64,000 nucleotides of DNA from Burkholderiales bacterium. GTDB taxonomy: Bacteria; Pseudomonadota; Gammaproteobacteria; Burkholderiales; Burkholderiaceae_B. The stretch lies in the NCBI GenBank assembly GCA_027484315.1, contig JAIXTE010000015.1, forward strand, positions 1 through 64,000, written 5' to 3'. The notes beneath the pieces were generated by a model, which did no database searches, was not told the origin of the DNA, and was given only the letters and a program-made list of their open reading frames with translations. The position numbers were made by a program, and so were the translations under genes. Shown here piece by piece: positions 26,074 through 34,295 of this stretch (positions are counted from its first letter, which is position 1; the number at the start of each line of letters is the position of its first letter).

Positions 26074-27243
26074 TCAACGGTTTCTGCCGTAGGCGTCGTG
26101 GGATGAAACCCATTCATCTGCCAGTATGGCCGACAACAGCGACAAGTCGCCGGCCAGCACAGTGGCCCCCACAATTTCAGCCAGTTTGCGGGCTTTGCCT
26201 GTGCCTTCGCAGCCCAGCATCTTGAGGCATTCTGCTTGTGTGGCCAGGCCTGTGCCGCCACCCTTTGTGGCGCAAATCACGGATGGCAAGGTGACAGAAA
26301 AGTACAAATCCTCATCAGCGGTAATGTCCATGAACACCATGCCGGCATGGCTTTCCACCACGTTGGCCTCGTCTTGCCCGGTTGCGATGAACAGGGCGGC
26401 AATGCCATTGGCCGAGTGGGGGCCGCTGTAGGCACTGCCTGCCAGTTGCGCGCCAATGGCACTGCGTTGGCGCTGCTTCATGATTGTTTCCGGCGTTGTA
26501 CGCGCCAGGCGTTGAAGCACCTCCCGCTTGATTGTTGCTTCTGCAATGACCCGTTTTCCCCGGCTGTGCAGCAGGTTCATGTGGGAATGCTTTTTGTCGG
26601 TTTCAATGGCTCCGCTGAGCGCAAAGTAGCTGATGGCTTCCGGGCTGTTTTTCAAAATCCATTGGCAAGCCGCATGGGTGGCCTTGCCGCACATGTTCTG
26701 CCCGGCTGCGTCGCCCGTGGTGTAGTTAAAGCGCGTGTACACCATGCGGGCCACTTGCCAGGTTTGTATGTGCACCAGTTTTCCAAAGCCGGTTGTTTTT
26801 TCTGCTTCGGCCTTGATGCGATCCAGATTTTCTTCCGTCCATTTCAAAAACCGCATTGCAGCGCGAGCATCCTCAAATTCAAACAAGGGCGCGCGTTGCA
26901 TGAATTCTTCAGCCACAGTCACCTTCACCCCGCCCGATTCGCTGACCATGCGCATGCCCCGGCTGTAACTGGCCACCAATGTGCCTTCGGTCGTAGCCAG
27001 CGGCACATAAAACCAGCCCTGTGCGTGTTCGCCATGAATCAGCACTGGGCCCGCCACCCCCACCGGCATTTGCACCACCCCAATGAAGTTCTCGGTGTTG
27101 CTTTTCAGGCTTTCCGGGGGCAGGGAATAGGTGCCTGTGTGCTCAAAACTGGCGCCTGTCTGCTCAGCCAAAAAATCACGGCGTGATTGAGCTGCCTGTT
27201 CGGTGTAGTTGTCTTCGAAGCGGGGAATGGGGGTGCGGGTCAT
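26074..27243 (-). CDS. hydroxymethylglutaryl-CoA reductase, class I-like
   Basis: The 389-residue soluble enzyme has the class I HMG-CoA reductase motifs: ENFIGVVQMPVGVAGP at residue 51, TTEGT with catalytic Glu86, GDAAGQNM at 177 (NADP(H) site), TDKK with Lys217/218, GQDEAN with Asp291, and a terminal His382 in SSHDAYGRNR. The long membrane region of eukaryotic forms is absent. It converts HMG-CoA and mevalonate. Betaproteobacteria normally make isoprenoids by the MEP route, so either a partial mevalonate route or mevalonate use is possible. Five bases separate it from the upstream coiled-coil gene. Confidence 0.92.
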   Translation of the reverse strand: MTRTPIPRFEDNYTEQAAQSRRDFLAEQTGASFEHTGTYSLPPESLKSNTENFIGVVQMPVGVAGPVLIHGEHAQGWFYVPLATTEGTLVASYSRGMRMVSESGGVKVTVAEEFMQRAPLFEFEDARAAMRFLKWTEENLDRIKAEAEKTTGFGKLVHIQTWQVARMVYTRFNYTTGDAAGQNMCGKATHAACQWILKNSPEAISYFALSGAIETDKKHSHMNLLHSRGKRVIAEATIKREVLQRLARTTPETIMKQRQRSAIGAQLAGSAYSGPHSANGIAALFIATGQDEANVVESHAGMVFMDITADEDLYFSVTLPSVICATKGGGTGLATQAECLKMLGCEGTGKARKLAEIVGATVLAGDLSLLSAILADEWVSSHDAYGRNR

Positions 27244-27248
27244 GGCGC

Positions 27249-27665
27249 TTACTTCCGCTTGGATTTGCCAGGGCGCATTGCCGCAGCAATTGAATCTTCA
27301 TAGCCGCTGACCAGTTTGCCAATGTTGTCCAGCTTGGCCTGAAGCACTTCCAGTTCCATCTGGGTGCGGTCCAGCTTCATGGTCAGTTGTGCATTTTCCT
27401 TTTCAAGCGACACCAGGCTTTTTTGCAGGCTGCGGTTCTCCTGTTCCAGTTCCTTGTTGGCCTGGTACATCTTGAGCAGGTTGGCTTGAAGGCTTTTCAC
27501 TTTGTCTTGCACTCCATCCACGGTTTGCTTGATCCCGCTTTCAAACTGGCTGACCTGTTCAACCACTGCATTGATCAAGTGACCAGCTGGCAGGTTCGCG
27601 GCCTGCTTTTGAGCCACTGATTTCAACTTGCGCAATGCGCTGCTTCCTTTTTCAGCCACACCCAT
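27249..27665 (-). CDS. coiled-coil protein linked to HMG-CoA reductase
   Basis: The frame begins at 27722, but the ATG at 27665 has AAGGAGACAGAC directly before it and starts MGVAEKGSS (138 residues). An amphipathic helix (LINAVVEQVSQFESGIKQ) precedes a clear leucine-rich coiled coil over roughly residues 60-120, and a basic tail ends KSKRK. No signal peptide or membrane helix is seen. The layout resembles granule- or membrane-associated helper proteins (phasin-like), but I do not recognise the family. It is first in the run that continues into HMG-CoA reductase. Confidence 0.8.
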   Translation of the reverse strand: MGVAEKGSSALRKLKSVAQKQAANLPAGHLINAVVEQVSQFESGIKQTVDGVQDKVKSLQANLLKMYQANKELEQENRSLQKSLVSLEKENAQLTMKLDRTQMELEVLQAKLDNIGKLVSGYEDSIAAAMRPGKSKRK

Positions 27666-27807
27666 GTCTGTCTCCTTGTTTGATTTTGTAGTTTTTTGAT
27701 GTTTGCGCCACAAGATTAGCAAGTTTCTCGCCCCACGGGTAATCAGTCCGTCGAATCTCTTTCAGGCAACATGCGGGCATGAATCTGACATTCTTCCCGG
27801 TTCACCA

Positions 27808-27852
27808 TTGCCGTAAAGTCAATCGTTTGATACATTTAAATCAATCGATTGA
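27808..27852 (+). promoter_or_regulatory. CerR-type regulator promoter with two operator palindromes
   Basis: TTGCCG (27808-27813), a 17-base spacer and TACATT (27831-27836) form a plausible promoter. TCAATCGTTTGA (27819-27830) fills the spacer, and the perfect palindrome TCAATCGATTGA (27841-27852) lies at the expected start, 22 bases away, two helix turns. This fits autorepression by the TetR protein encoded next. Confidence 0.6.
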
Positions 27853-27869
27853 ATTAATCCGGACTTCCC

Positions 27870-28517
27870 ATGCTTCAAGACAAGCAACAGTCTGCCCGGC
27901 AAAAGCTGGTGCAGGCTGCCTTGGTCACCTTCGCCGAGAAGGGTTACGAAGGCGCATCCACGCGCGAGATTGCCGAAAAGGCAGGCGCCAACATTTCCTC
28001 CATACGCTATTACTTCGGTGACAAGGCTGGCCTGTACCGTGCGGCCTACACTGAACCACTGTGTGGAACCCCCTTTGAGCAAGGCATACCCAACTTCAAT
28101 TGCGCTGATGTGGATACGGCATTGAAGCAGCTGTTCCGGGATTTTCTGGAACCGCTCAAGCACGGTGAAACATTTCGCCTGGTCATGAAATTGCATTTTC
28201 GCGAAATGATTGAGCCTACCGGCGCCTGGGAACATGAAATAGATGCGGAGATCAAACCGCAGCACATGGCACTGGTCAACATGTTGACCGCTTATTTCGG
28301 CTTGGCCAAACCAGACCTTGACATTCAGCGCCTGGCCTTCGCCATGATGGGCATGGCCGTGAATTTTTACGTGGCGCAGGATGTGGTGGAAGTGATCTGC
28401 CCCAAGCTGATGGGAAGTGCCAAAGCCATAGATACTTTGTCTGAACGGCTGGCCGGGTATGCCCGTGCCATGCTGGACGGTGAAAGCAAACGACGCAGTC
28501 AGGAAAACAAACAATGA
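27870..28517 (+). CDS. TetR/AcrR regulator of the CerR type
   Basis: The 215-residue repressor has a TetR helix-turn-helix at about residues 12-58 (AALVTFAEKGYEGASTREIA, then ISSIRYYFGDKAGLYRAAY) and a carboxyl-terminal domain of the CerR/DUF1956 type (HFREMIEPTG, MMGMAVNFYVAQDV). It is followed without a gap by an RND adaptor and permease and a nitroreductase, joined by ATGA-type overlaps, so it most likely represses this operon together with itself. The inducing ligand is unknown. Confidence 0.93.
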   Translation: MLQDKQQSARQKLVQAALVTFAEKGYEGASTREIAEKAGANISSIRYYFGDKAGLYRAAYTEPLCGTPFEQGIPNFNCADVDTALKQLFRDFLEPLKHGETFRLVMKLHFREMIEPTGAWEHEIDAEIKPQHMALVNMLTAYFGLAKPDLDIQRLAFAMMGMAVNFYVAQDVVEVICPKLMGSAKAIDTLSERLAGYARAMLDGESKRRSQENKQ

Positions 28518-29641
28518 AGTTCGAACCCCGTTCCGTGAAGTATTCCGCAGCCTTGGTCATGGCTGCGCTGTTTTTAAATGCCTGTTCCCCAGGCCCGGAG
28601 GAAGAAGCCACCAAGGCTACTGAGGCCACCACTGCCGCTGAGCCAGCAGCACCCGGCAAGGCCAGCCTGTCTGTTGAACTGGCCGTGGTTGAGGAAAAGG
28701 CAGTGCCCTTGCAGTTGTCTGTCAATGGCAGCCTTGCAGCCTGGCAGGAAGCAGTGATTGGTTCGCAACTGAACGGTGTGCGGATTGATTCGCTTCGTGC
28801 CGAGGTAGGCGATGTGGTCAAGAAGGGTCAAACCCTGGCGCTGTTCGATCAGGAAACTGTGAAAGCAGACCTGGCACAGGCCCGTGCCGGTGTGGCCGAA
28901 GCGCAAGCCCTGTACGAGCAGGCCAAGCTGAATGCGGACATGATTCGTGGCATTACTGAACAAGGTGCGGTCAGCGCACAGGAACGCAACCAGGTCATCG
29001 CCGCTGAAAAGTCTGCACAGGCCCGGCTGATGTCGGCCAAGGCCCTGCAAACCCAGCAGGAAATCCGCTTGCGCAATACCACCGTAACCGCACCTGACAA
29101 TGGCGTGATCAGCGCGCGCACTGCCACCTTGGGCGCTGTACCCAATCCGGGGCAGGAACTGTTCAGGCTGGTTCGCCAGCAGCGCCTGGAATGGCAGGCC
29201 GAAGTGACTGCTGCGGAAATGGCCCGAATTCGCGAGGGCATGACAGTCAATGTGTTCAGCGACACCGCAGCCTTGAAAGGCACCGTGCGCACCATCAGCC
29301 CGATGATCAATGCGCAGTCCAGGGTGGGCATGGTGTATGTCGATGTGAAGGATGCCTACTCACAGGGCTTGAAGCCCGGCATGTACCTGCGTGGCGAGTT
29401 TGATCTGGGTGAGCAGGCCGCTGTTGTGATTCCCCAAACTTCCATTGTTGAGCGTGACGGATTTACCTATGCCTTCACTCTGGATGAAAAAACCAGCCAG
29501 GTGCAGCGCATCAAGCTGAAGGTGAACAAGGCACAAGGGGAGCTCATCGAGGTGCTGGATGGCTTGAAGCCAGGCCAGAAAGTGGTGAAAAGCGGAGTGG
29601 CGTTTTTGGCGCATGGTGACTTTGTGAAGGTGGTTCAGTGA
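28514..29641 (+). CDS. RND efflux adaptor lipoprotein
   Basis: The 375-residue membrane-fusion protein is a lipoprotein: signal peptide with lipobox LNAC (Cys24), then an acidic, Thr/Ala-rich linker. The lipoyl half-motifs IGSQLNGVRIDSLRAEVGD and VTAPDNGVISARTA flank a helical hairpin. The beta-barrel and proximal domains end at VAFLAHGDFVKV. It bridges the inner-membrane pump to an outer-membrane channel. Its ATG overlaps the tetR stop (ATGA), and its stop overlaps the GTG of the pump gene. Confidence 0.95.
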   Translation: MKFEPRSVKYSAALVMAALFLNACSPGPEEEATKATEATTAAEPAAPGKASLSVELAVVEEKAVPLQLSVNGSLAAWQEAVIGSQLNGVRIDSLRAEVGDVVKKGQTLALFDQETVKADLAQARAGVAEAQALYEQAKLNADMIRGITEQGAVSAQERNQVIAAEKSAQARLMSAKALQTQQEIRLRNTTVTAPDNGVISARTATLGAVPNPGQELFRLVRQQRLEWQAEVTAAEMARIREGMTVNVFSDTAALKGTVRTISPMINAQSRVGMVYVDVKDAYSQGLKPGMYLRGEFDLGEQAAVVIPQTSIVERDGFTYAFTLDEKTSQVQRIKLKVNKAQGELIEVLDGLKPGQKVVKSGVAFLAHGDFVKVVQ

Positions 29642-32600
29642 ACGTTTCAACCTGGTCCATCAAAAACCCGATCCCTGCAGTCATGCTGTTTTTCCTGCTG
29701 ACCGTGGCAGGGCTGTTCAGTTTTTCCAGCATGAAAATCCAGCAGTTTCCGGACATCGAGCTACCCACTGTGCTGGTCACAGCCAGTTTGCCCGGGGCTT
29801 CGCCTTCGCAGCTGGAAAACGATGTAGCCCGCAAAATCGAAAACTCGCTGGCCACCTTGCAGCAGCTGAAACACATTTACACCAAGATCCAGGATGGTGT
29901 GGTCAGCATCACCGTTGAATTCAACCTGGAAAAAGACACGCAGGAAGCCGTGGACGACGTGCGTTCTGCCGTGTCCCGCGTGCGTGCCGATTTGCCCACC
30001 GACCTGCGCGACCCAGTCATCAACAAGCTGGAATTGAGTGGTGCGCCGGTGCTGGCTTACACCATTGCATCCACCGCTTTTGATGAAGAAGGGCTCTCTT
30101 GGTACGTGGATGACACCATCACCAAAACCCTGTTGAACGTCAAGGGTGTGGGTGCGGTTAACCGTGTCGGTGGTGTAACCCGCCAAGTCGTCGTAGAACT
30201 GGACCCGTTGAAAATGCAGGCCTTGGGTGTCAGCGCGCTGGATGTGTCACGCCAGTTGCGCAATACCCAGCTGGAAGCTGCCGGTGGCCGTGCCGATTTG
30301 GGCCTGGGCGAGCAGCCCTTGCGCACCATTGCCACGGTTGAAAACGCCAGCCAGTTGAACGACATATCCATCACCCTGAGCAATGGCAGACGGGTACAAC
30401 TACCTGAAATCGCCACTATTTCCGACACGGTGGCAGATCGCCGATCGGCAGCGCTGTTGAATGGCCAAGAGGTTGTAGGGTTCGAGATCACCCGCAGCAA
30501 AGGCGCCAGTGAAGTGGATGTGGGCAAGGGCGTGGCCGAGGCATTGGCCAATCTGAAAACCCAGCGGCCTGACCTCACCATTGTCGAAGCCTTCAACTTC
30601 GTGGAGCCAGTCGAAGACGATTTCGACAGCTCCATGAAAATGCTCTATGAAGGCGCTTTTCTGGCGGTGGTGGTGGTGTGGTTCTTTCTTCGCGACTGGC
30701 GGGCCACATTTGTATCGGCCGTGGCTTTGCCCCTGTCGGTGATTCCCGCTTTTGCGGGCATGTATTTTTTGGGGTTCAGCCTGAACGTGGTGTCGCTGCT
30801 GGCCATGTCGCTGGTGGTGGGCATCTTGGTAGATGACGCCATTGTTGAAGTGGAAAACATTGTTCGCCACTTGCGCATGGGCAAAAGCCCCTTGGACGCT
30901 GCGCGTGAAGCAGCGGACGAAATTGGCCTGGCCGTGATCGCCACCACATTCACCCTGATCGCCGTGTTTTTGCCCACCGCATTCATGAGCGGCATTGCCG
31001 GCAAATTTTTCAAGCAGTTTGGCTGGACAGCGGCCTTGGCCGTGTTTGCCTCGCTGGTGGTTGCGCGCATGTTGACCCCGATGATGGCTGCGTACATGTT
31101 GAAATCTGCCGGCCATGAAAGCGAGAAAAACGAGCCCGGTAAAATGATGGCCCGTTACCTGAATTGGGTGCGTTGGGCACTGGGGCACCGGTTGATCACC
31201 TGCATTGCCGCAGGTGCGTTTTTCGTCGGCTCGGTCATGTTGATCCCCTTGTTGCCCACAGGTTTTATTCCGCCCGATGATTTGTCACAAACCCAGGTGT
31301 ACATCGAATTGCAACCGGGCAGTACGTTTGAGCAAACCCGCAAGGCGGCGGAGCGCGCACGTGAACTGATCAGTGAAGTGAAGTACGTGCGCAGCGTCTA
31401 CACCACCATTGGCGGTGGTGCTGCCGGCACCGATCCATTTGTGATGAGCGGGCAGGGCGAGGTGCGCAAAGCCACTTTGACCGTGTTGCTGGATCCGCGT
31501 GGTGAACGGGCCGTGCGCAAGCAGGTCACGGAAACCGAAATGCGCGAGGCCCTGAGCAACCTGCCCGGTGTGCGTTACAAAGTGGGTCTGGGTGCATCAG
31601 GTGAAAAATATGTGCTGGTGCTGTCAGGCGAAGACGGGGAAGCCTTGTCCAAGGCGGCATCCGAGGTAGAGCGCGATTTGCGCACCATACCTGGCCTGGG
31701 TTCGATTGCATCCAGCGCCGCTTTGGTTCGGCCAGAAGTGTGGATCAAACCCGACTTCGCCAAAGCGGCGGACCTGGGCGTGAGCACCGCAGCCATGGGT
31801 GAAACACTGCGCGTGGCCACTGTGGGCGATTACGATGCAGCATTGCCCAAACTGAACCTGTCACAACGGCAAGTGCCCATCGTGGTTCGCCTTGAAGACG
31901 AGGCCCGCAAAGACCTGTCCATTCTTGAAAGGCTTGCAGTGCCTTCCAGCAAGCCGGAAGTGCCCAGTGTGCCCTTGAACCAGGTGGCCACCTTGGGTAT
32001 CAACGCGGGCCCGTCTGTTATCGACCGCTACGACCGCGCCCGCAACGTCAACTTTGAAATTGAATTGCAGGGCCAGCCTTTGGGTGATGTGGCGGCGGCG
32101 GTTCAGCAGTTGCCCAGCATCAGGAACCTGCCACCAGGAGTTGCCCAGCGCAACATCGGCGACGCCGAAGTGATGGGTGAACTGTTCGCCAGTTTTGGCT
32201 TGGCGATGCTGACCGGCGTGTTGTGTATTTTCGTGGTGCTGGTGTTGCTGTTCAAGGATTTTCTGCAACCTGTCACCATTCTTGCCGCATTGCCCTTGAG
32301 TTTGGGTGGTGCATTTGTGTGCCTGTTGATTGCCGGTAAAAGTTTTTCCATGCCCTCGCTGATCGGCCTGATCATGCTCATGGGCATTGCCACCAAAAAC
32401 TCGATCTTGCTGGTTGAATATGCCATTGTGGCGCGCAATGAAAAAGGGATGAGCCGGCTGGATGCAGTCATTGATGCCTGCCACAAGCGGGCACAGCCCA
32501 TCATCATGACCACCATTGCCATGGCGGCCGGCATGTTGCCAATTGCCATTGGCACGGGTGATGCAGACACCAGCTTCAGAAGCCCAATGGCGATTGCGGT

Positions 32601-32736
32601 AATCGGTGGCTTGATGACCTCCACATTCCTGAGCCTGTTGGTGATCCCCGTGGTGTACACCCTGATGGATGACTTTGAACATGGCCTGAAACGTCTTTTC
32701 CTGAACATGAAAAAATTGGGAGTTCGCAAAGCATGA
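29638..32736 (+). CDS. RND efflux transporter permease subunit (second pump)
   Basis: The 1032-residue pump begins with GTG inside the last codons of the adaptor gene. Two blocks of helices flank two large periplasmic loops. The proton-relay motif is the classical GILVDDAIVEVEN with Asp-Asp near residue 403, unlike the Asp-Asn of the pump at 937. NPIPAVMLFFLLTVAGLFSF at the start and LIMLMGIATKNSILLVEY near 920 are typical of the MdtBC/HAE1-like branch. The outer-membrane partner is not encoded nearby. The next gene, a nitroreductase, overlaps its stop. Confidence 0.96.
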   Translation: MNVSTWSIKNPIPAVMLFFLLTVAGLFSFSSMKIQQFPDIELPTVLVTASLPGASPSQLENDVARKIENSLATLQQLKHIYTKIQDGVVSITVEFNLEKDTQEAVDDVRSAVSRVRADLPTDLRDPVINKLELSGAPVLAYTIASTAFDEEGLSWYVDDTITKTLLNVKGVGAVNRVGGVTRQVVVELDPLKMQALGVSALDVSRQLRNTQLEAAGGRADLGLGEQPLRTIATVENASQLNDISITLSNGRRVQLPEIATISDTVADRRSAALLNGQEVVGFEITRSKGASEVDVGKGVAEALANLKTQRPDLTIVEAFNFVEPVEDDFDSSMKMLYEGAFLAVVVVWFFLRDWRATFVSAVALPLSVIPAFAGMYFLGFSLNVVSLLAMSLVVGILVDDAIVEVENIVRHLRMGKSPLDAAREAADEIGLAVIATTFTLIAVFLPTAFMSGIAGKFFKQFGWTAALAVFASLVVARMLTPMMAAYMLKSAGHESEKNEPGKMMARYLNWVRWALGHRLITCIAAGAFFVGSVMLIPLLPTGFIPPDDLSQTQVYIELQPGSTFEQTRKAAERARELISEVKYVRSVYTTIGGGAAGTDPFVMSGQGEVRKATLTVLLDPRGERAVRKQVTETEMREALSNLPGVRYKVGLGASGEKYVLVLSGEDGEALSKAASEVERDLRTIPGLGSIASSAALVRPEVWIKPDFAKAADLGVSTAAMGETLRVATVGDYDAALPKLNLSQRQVPIVVRLEDEARKDLSILERLAVPSSKPEVPSVPLNQVATLGINAGPSVIDRYDRARNVNFEIELQGQPLGDVAAAVQQLPSIRNLPPGVAQRNIGDAEVMGELFASFGLAMLTGVLCIFVVLVLLFKDFLQPVTILAALPLSLGGAFVCLLIAGKSFSMPSLIGLIMLMGIATKNSILLVEYAIVARNEKGMSRLDAVIDACHKRAQPIIMTTIAMAAGMLPIAIGTGDADTSFRSPMAIAVIGGLMTSTFLSLLVIPVVYTLMDDFEHGLKRLFLNMKKLGVRKA

Positions 32737-33512
32737 AATCAACAGAACAGAAATTCAAGACCATTGAAGTGGATGGCAAGCAGCGTTATTACGAACCTGC
32801 GCCAAAGGGCATCAGCGCAGCCAATTTCCGCAAAGTGGTGGAAAGCAGAAGGTCGGTGCGCAAGTTCACGGACAAACCCATTCCGAAGGAAGTGCTGGAC
32901 GATTGCTTGGACATGGCACTGTTGGCCCCTTGCTCCTCGGGCTTGCAGCCATGGGACTTTTACGTGGTGAAAACACCCGCCAAGAAGGCAAAACTGGTGA
33001 CAGCCTGTTTGGGGCAGTTGGCTGCAAAAACCGCGCAGGAATTGATTGTGTGCGTGGCGCGTGTAGACCGAGTCAGTGAGTTTTCAAAAAAGATGATCAA
33101 GGAATGGCCCATGCCGGAAGTGCCCACGCTGGTGCGCCGGTATTACCAGCTGATTCCCTACAACTACGCGCCCGGCCCTTTGAACAGTTTTGCAATGATG
33201 AAAAAAGCCGCCTCGAATGTGGGTGGGTTGATTGCACCCTTGCCCCGCGGCCCTTACACCCGCAGCGAAGTGGAATTGTGGGCTGCAAAAAGTGCGGCAT
33301 TGGCCTGCGAAAACCTGGTGCTGGCATTTCGTGCGCACGGCTTTGACACCTGCATGATGGAAGGCTACGACGAGGCGCGGGTGCGCAAATTATTGAAGCT
33401 AAGTGATGATGCCTTCCCGATCATGGTGATCGGGGCGGGCGAGCGTGCAGACGATGGTGTGTTCTGGCCTCAAATCCGGTTTGAACGTGAACTGTTTGTT
33501 CACGAGATTTAA
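32733..33512 (+). CDS. nitroreductase-family flavoprotein
   Basis: The 259-residue protein is an FMN-dependent nitroreductase-fold enzyme: RRSVRKFTDKPIP near residue 38 (FMN phosphate binding), LAPCSSGLQPWDFYVV near 68, and a closing MVIGAGERADDGVFWPQIRF. It reduces nitro groups, quinones or enones with NAD(P)H. It is the last gene of the CerR-regulated efflux operon (ATGA overlap with the pump), which suggests that the same toxic aromatic compound is both reduced and expelled. That link is inference. Confidence 0.92.
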   Translation: MKSTEQKFKTIEVDGKQRYYEPAPKGISAANFRKVVESRRSVRKFTDKPIPKEVLDDCLDMALLAPCSSGLQPWDFYVVKTPAKKAKLVTACLGQLAAKTAQELIVCVARVDRVSEFSKKMIKEWPMPEVPTLVRRYYQLIPYNYAPGPLNSFAMMKKAASNVGGLIAPLPRGPYTRSEVELWAAKSAALACENLVLAFRAHGFDTCMMEGYDEARVRKLLKLSDDAFPIMVIGAGERADDGVFWPQIRFERELFVHEI

Positions 33513-33538
33513 AGCCAGAACCTTGCGCGCGGTGGAGA

Positions 33539-34273
33539 TTATTCCACCAGGTATTGCACCTTGGTGACCACACGGATTTTTTTCATGACCGTGTTTTCAC
33601 CGCCGTATTCACCCAGTGGTGCCGAAATTGAAAACAGCCCTTGCGTGGCTGTTTTCAGTGCACCCACGGTGACACCGGAATCATTTGCGAAAGTTTGTGC
33701 AGCTTCCTTGGCATTGTCGGTGGCCGCTTTCAGCATGCGTGGCTTGATGCTGTTCAGGTCGGTGAAGTAAAACTGCACAAAGTTGGATTCCACCACGATG
33801 TTTTCATTCAGAAACACATCGGTTTTCAACATGGCTTGTTCAACAGCATCCACTTTGCCTGTTTCCAGGACAATTCCACTCGTTGCACGCCAACGTTTAC
33901 CGGGTTCAACCTGTCCGCCATTCGGGTTGATGTTTTCGAAAATGTTCATTGGTTGGCGGCGAATGTCGGTGGCCTCGAAACCCATGCCCAATACAATGGA
34001 CTCCAGTTTTTCCTGCTGCTTCAATCCGGCCTGGCTTGCTGCCTGGGGCGTTTCTCCAAATGTGGACACTGCCATGTTCCAACTGGCCTTGTCAGACTTC
34101 ACCACTTCTTCAGCGAGGCCACGCACTTCAATGAACTGATCATATTTGCGAAAATCTTTCACTGCGGTGGCCAGCAAGAAGCCAGCCACCACCACACCGG
34201 CTGACAGTACCACTGCGCCCAACAGGCCAACACCTGTTTGTTTGCGGGGTGAATACAGTGCACTTCTTGACAT
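33539..34273 (-). CDS. SIMPL (DUF541) domain protein
   Basis: The 244-residue protein has one amino-terminal membrane segment (GLLGAVVLSAGVVVAGFLLATAV, residues about 15-37, shown in part here as GVVVAGFLLATAV) and a periplasmic SIMPL domain beginning FIEVRGLAEEVVKSDKASW. The family is defined by this beta-alpha repeat fold; members have been tied to oxidative stress and surface polysaccharide, but no enzyme activity is known. Its ATG has AGGAGAAACTC upstream. It lies 22 bases downstream of the old-yellow-enzyme gene and is probably the last gene of that operon. Confidence 0.92.
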   Translation of the reverse strand: MSRSALYSPRKQTGVGLLGAVVLSAGVVVAGFLLATAVKDFRKYDQFIEVRGLAEEVVKSDKASWNMAVSTFGETPQAASQAGLKQQEKLESIVLGMGFEATDIRRQPMNIFENINPNGGQVEPGKRWRATSGIVLETGKVDAVEQAMLKTDVFLNENIVVESNFVQFYFTDLNSIKPRMLKAATDNAKEAAQTFANDSGVTVGALKTATQGLFSISAPLGEYGGENTVMKKIRVVTKVQYLVE

Positions 34274-34295
34274 GAGTTTCTCCTGAAAGTTGTTC

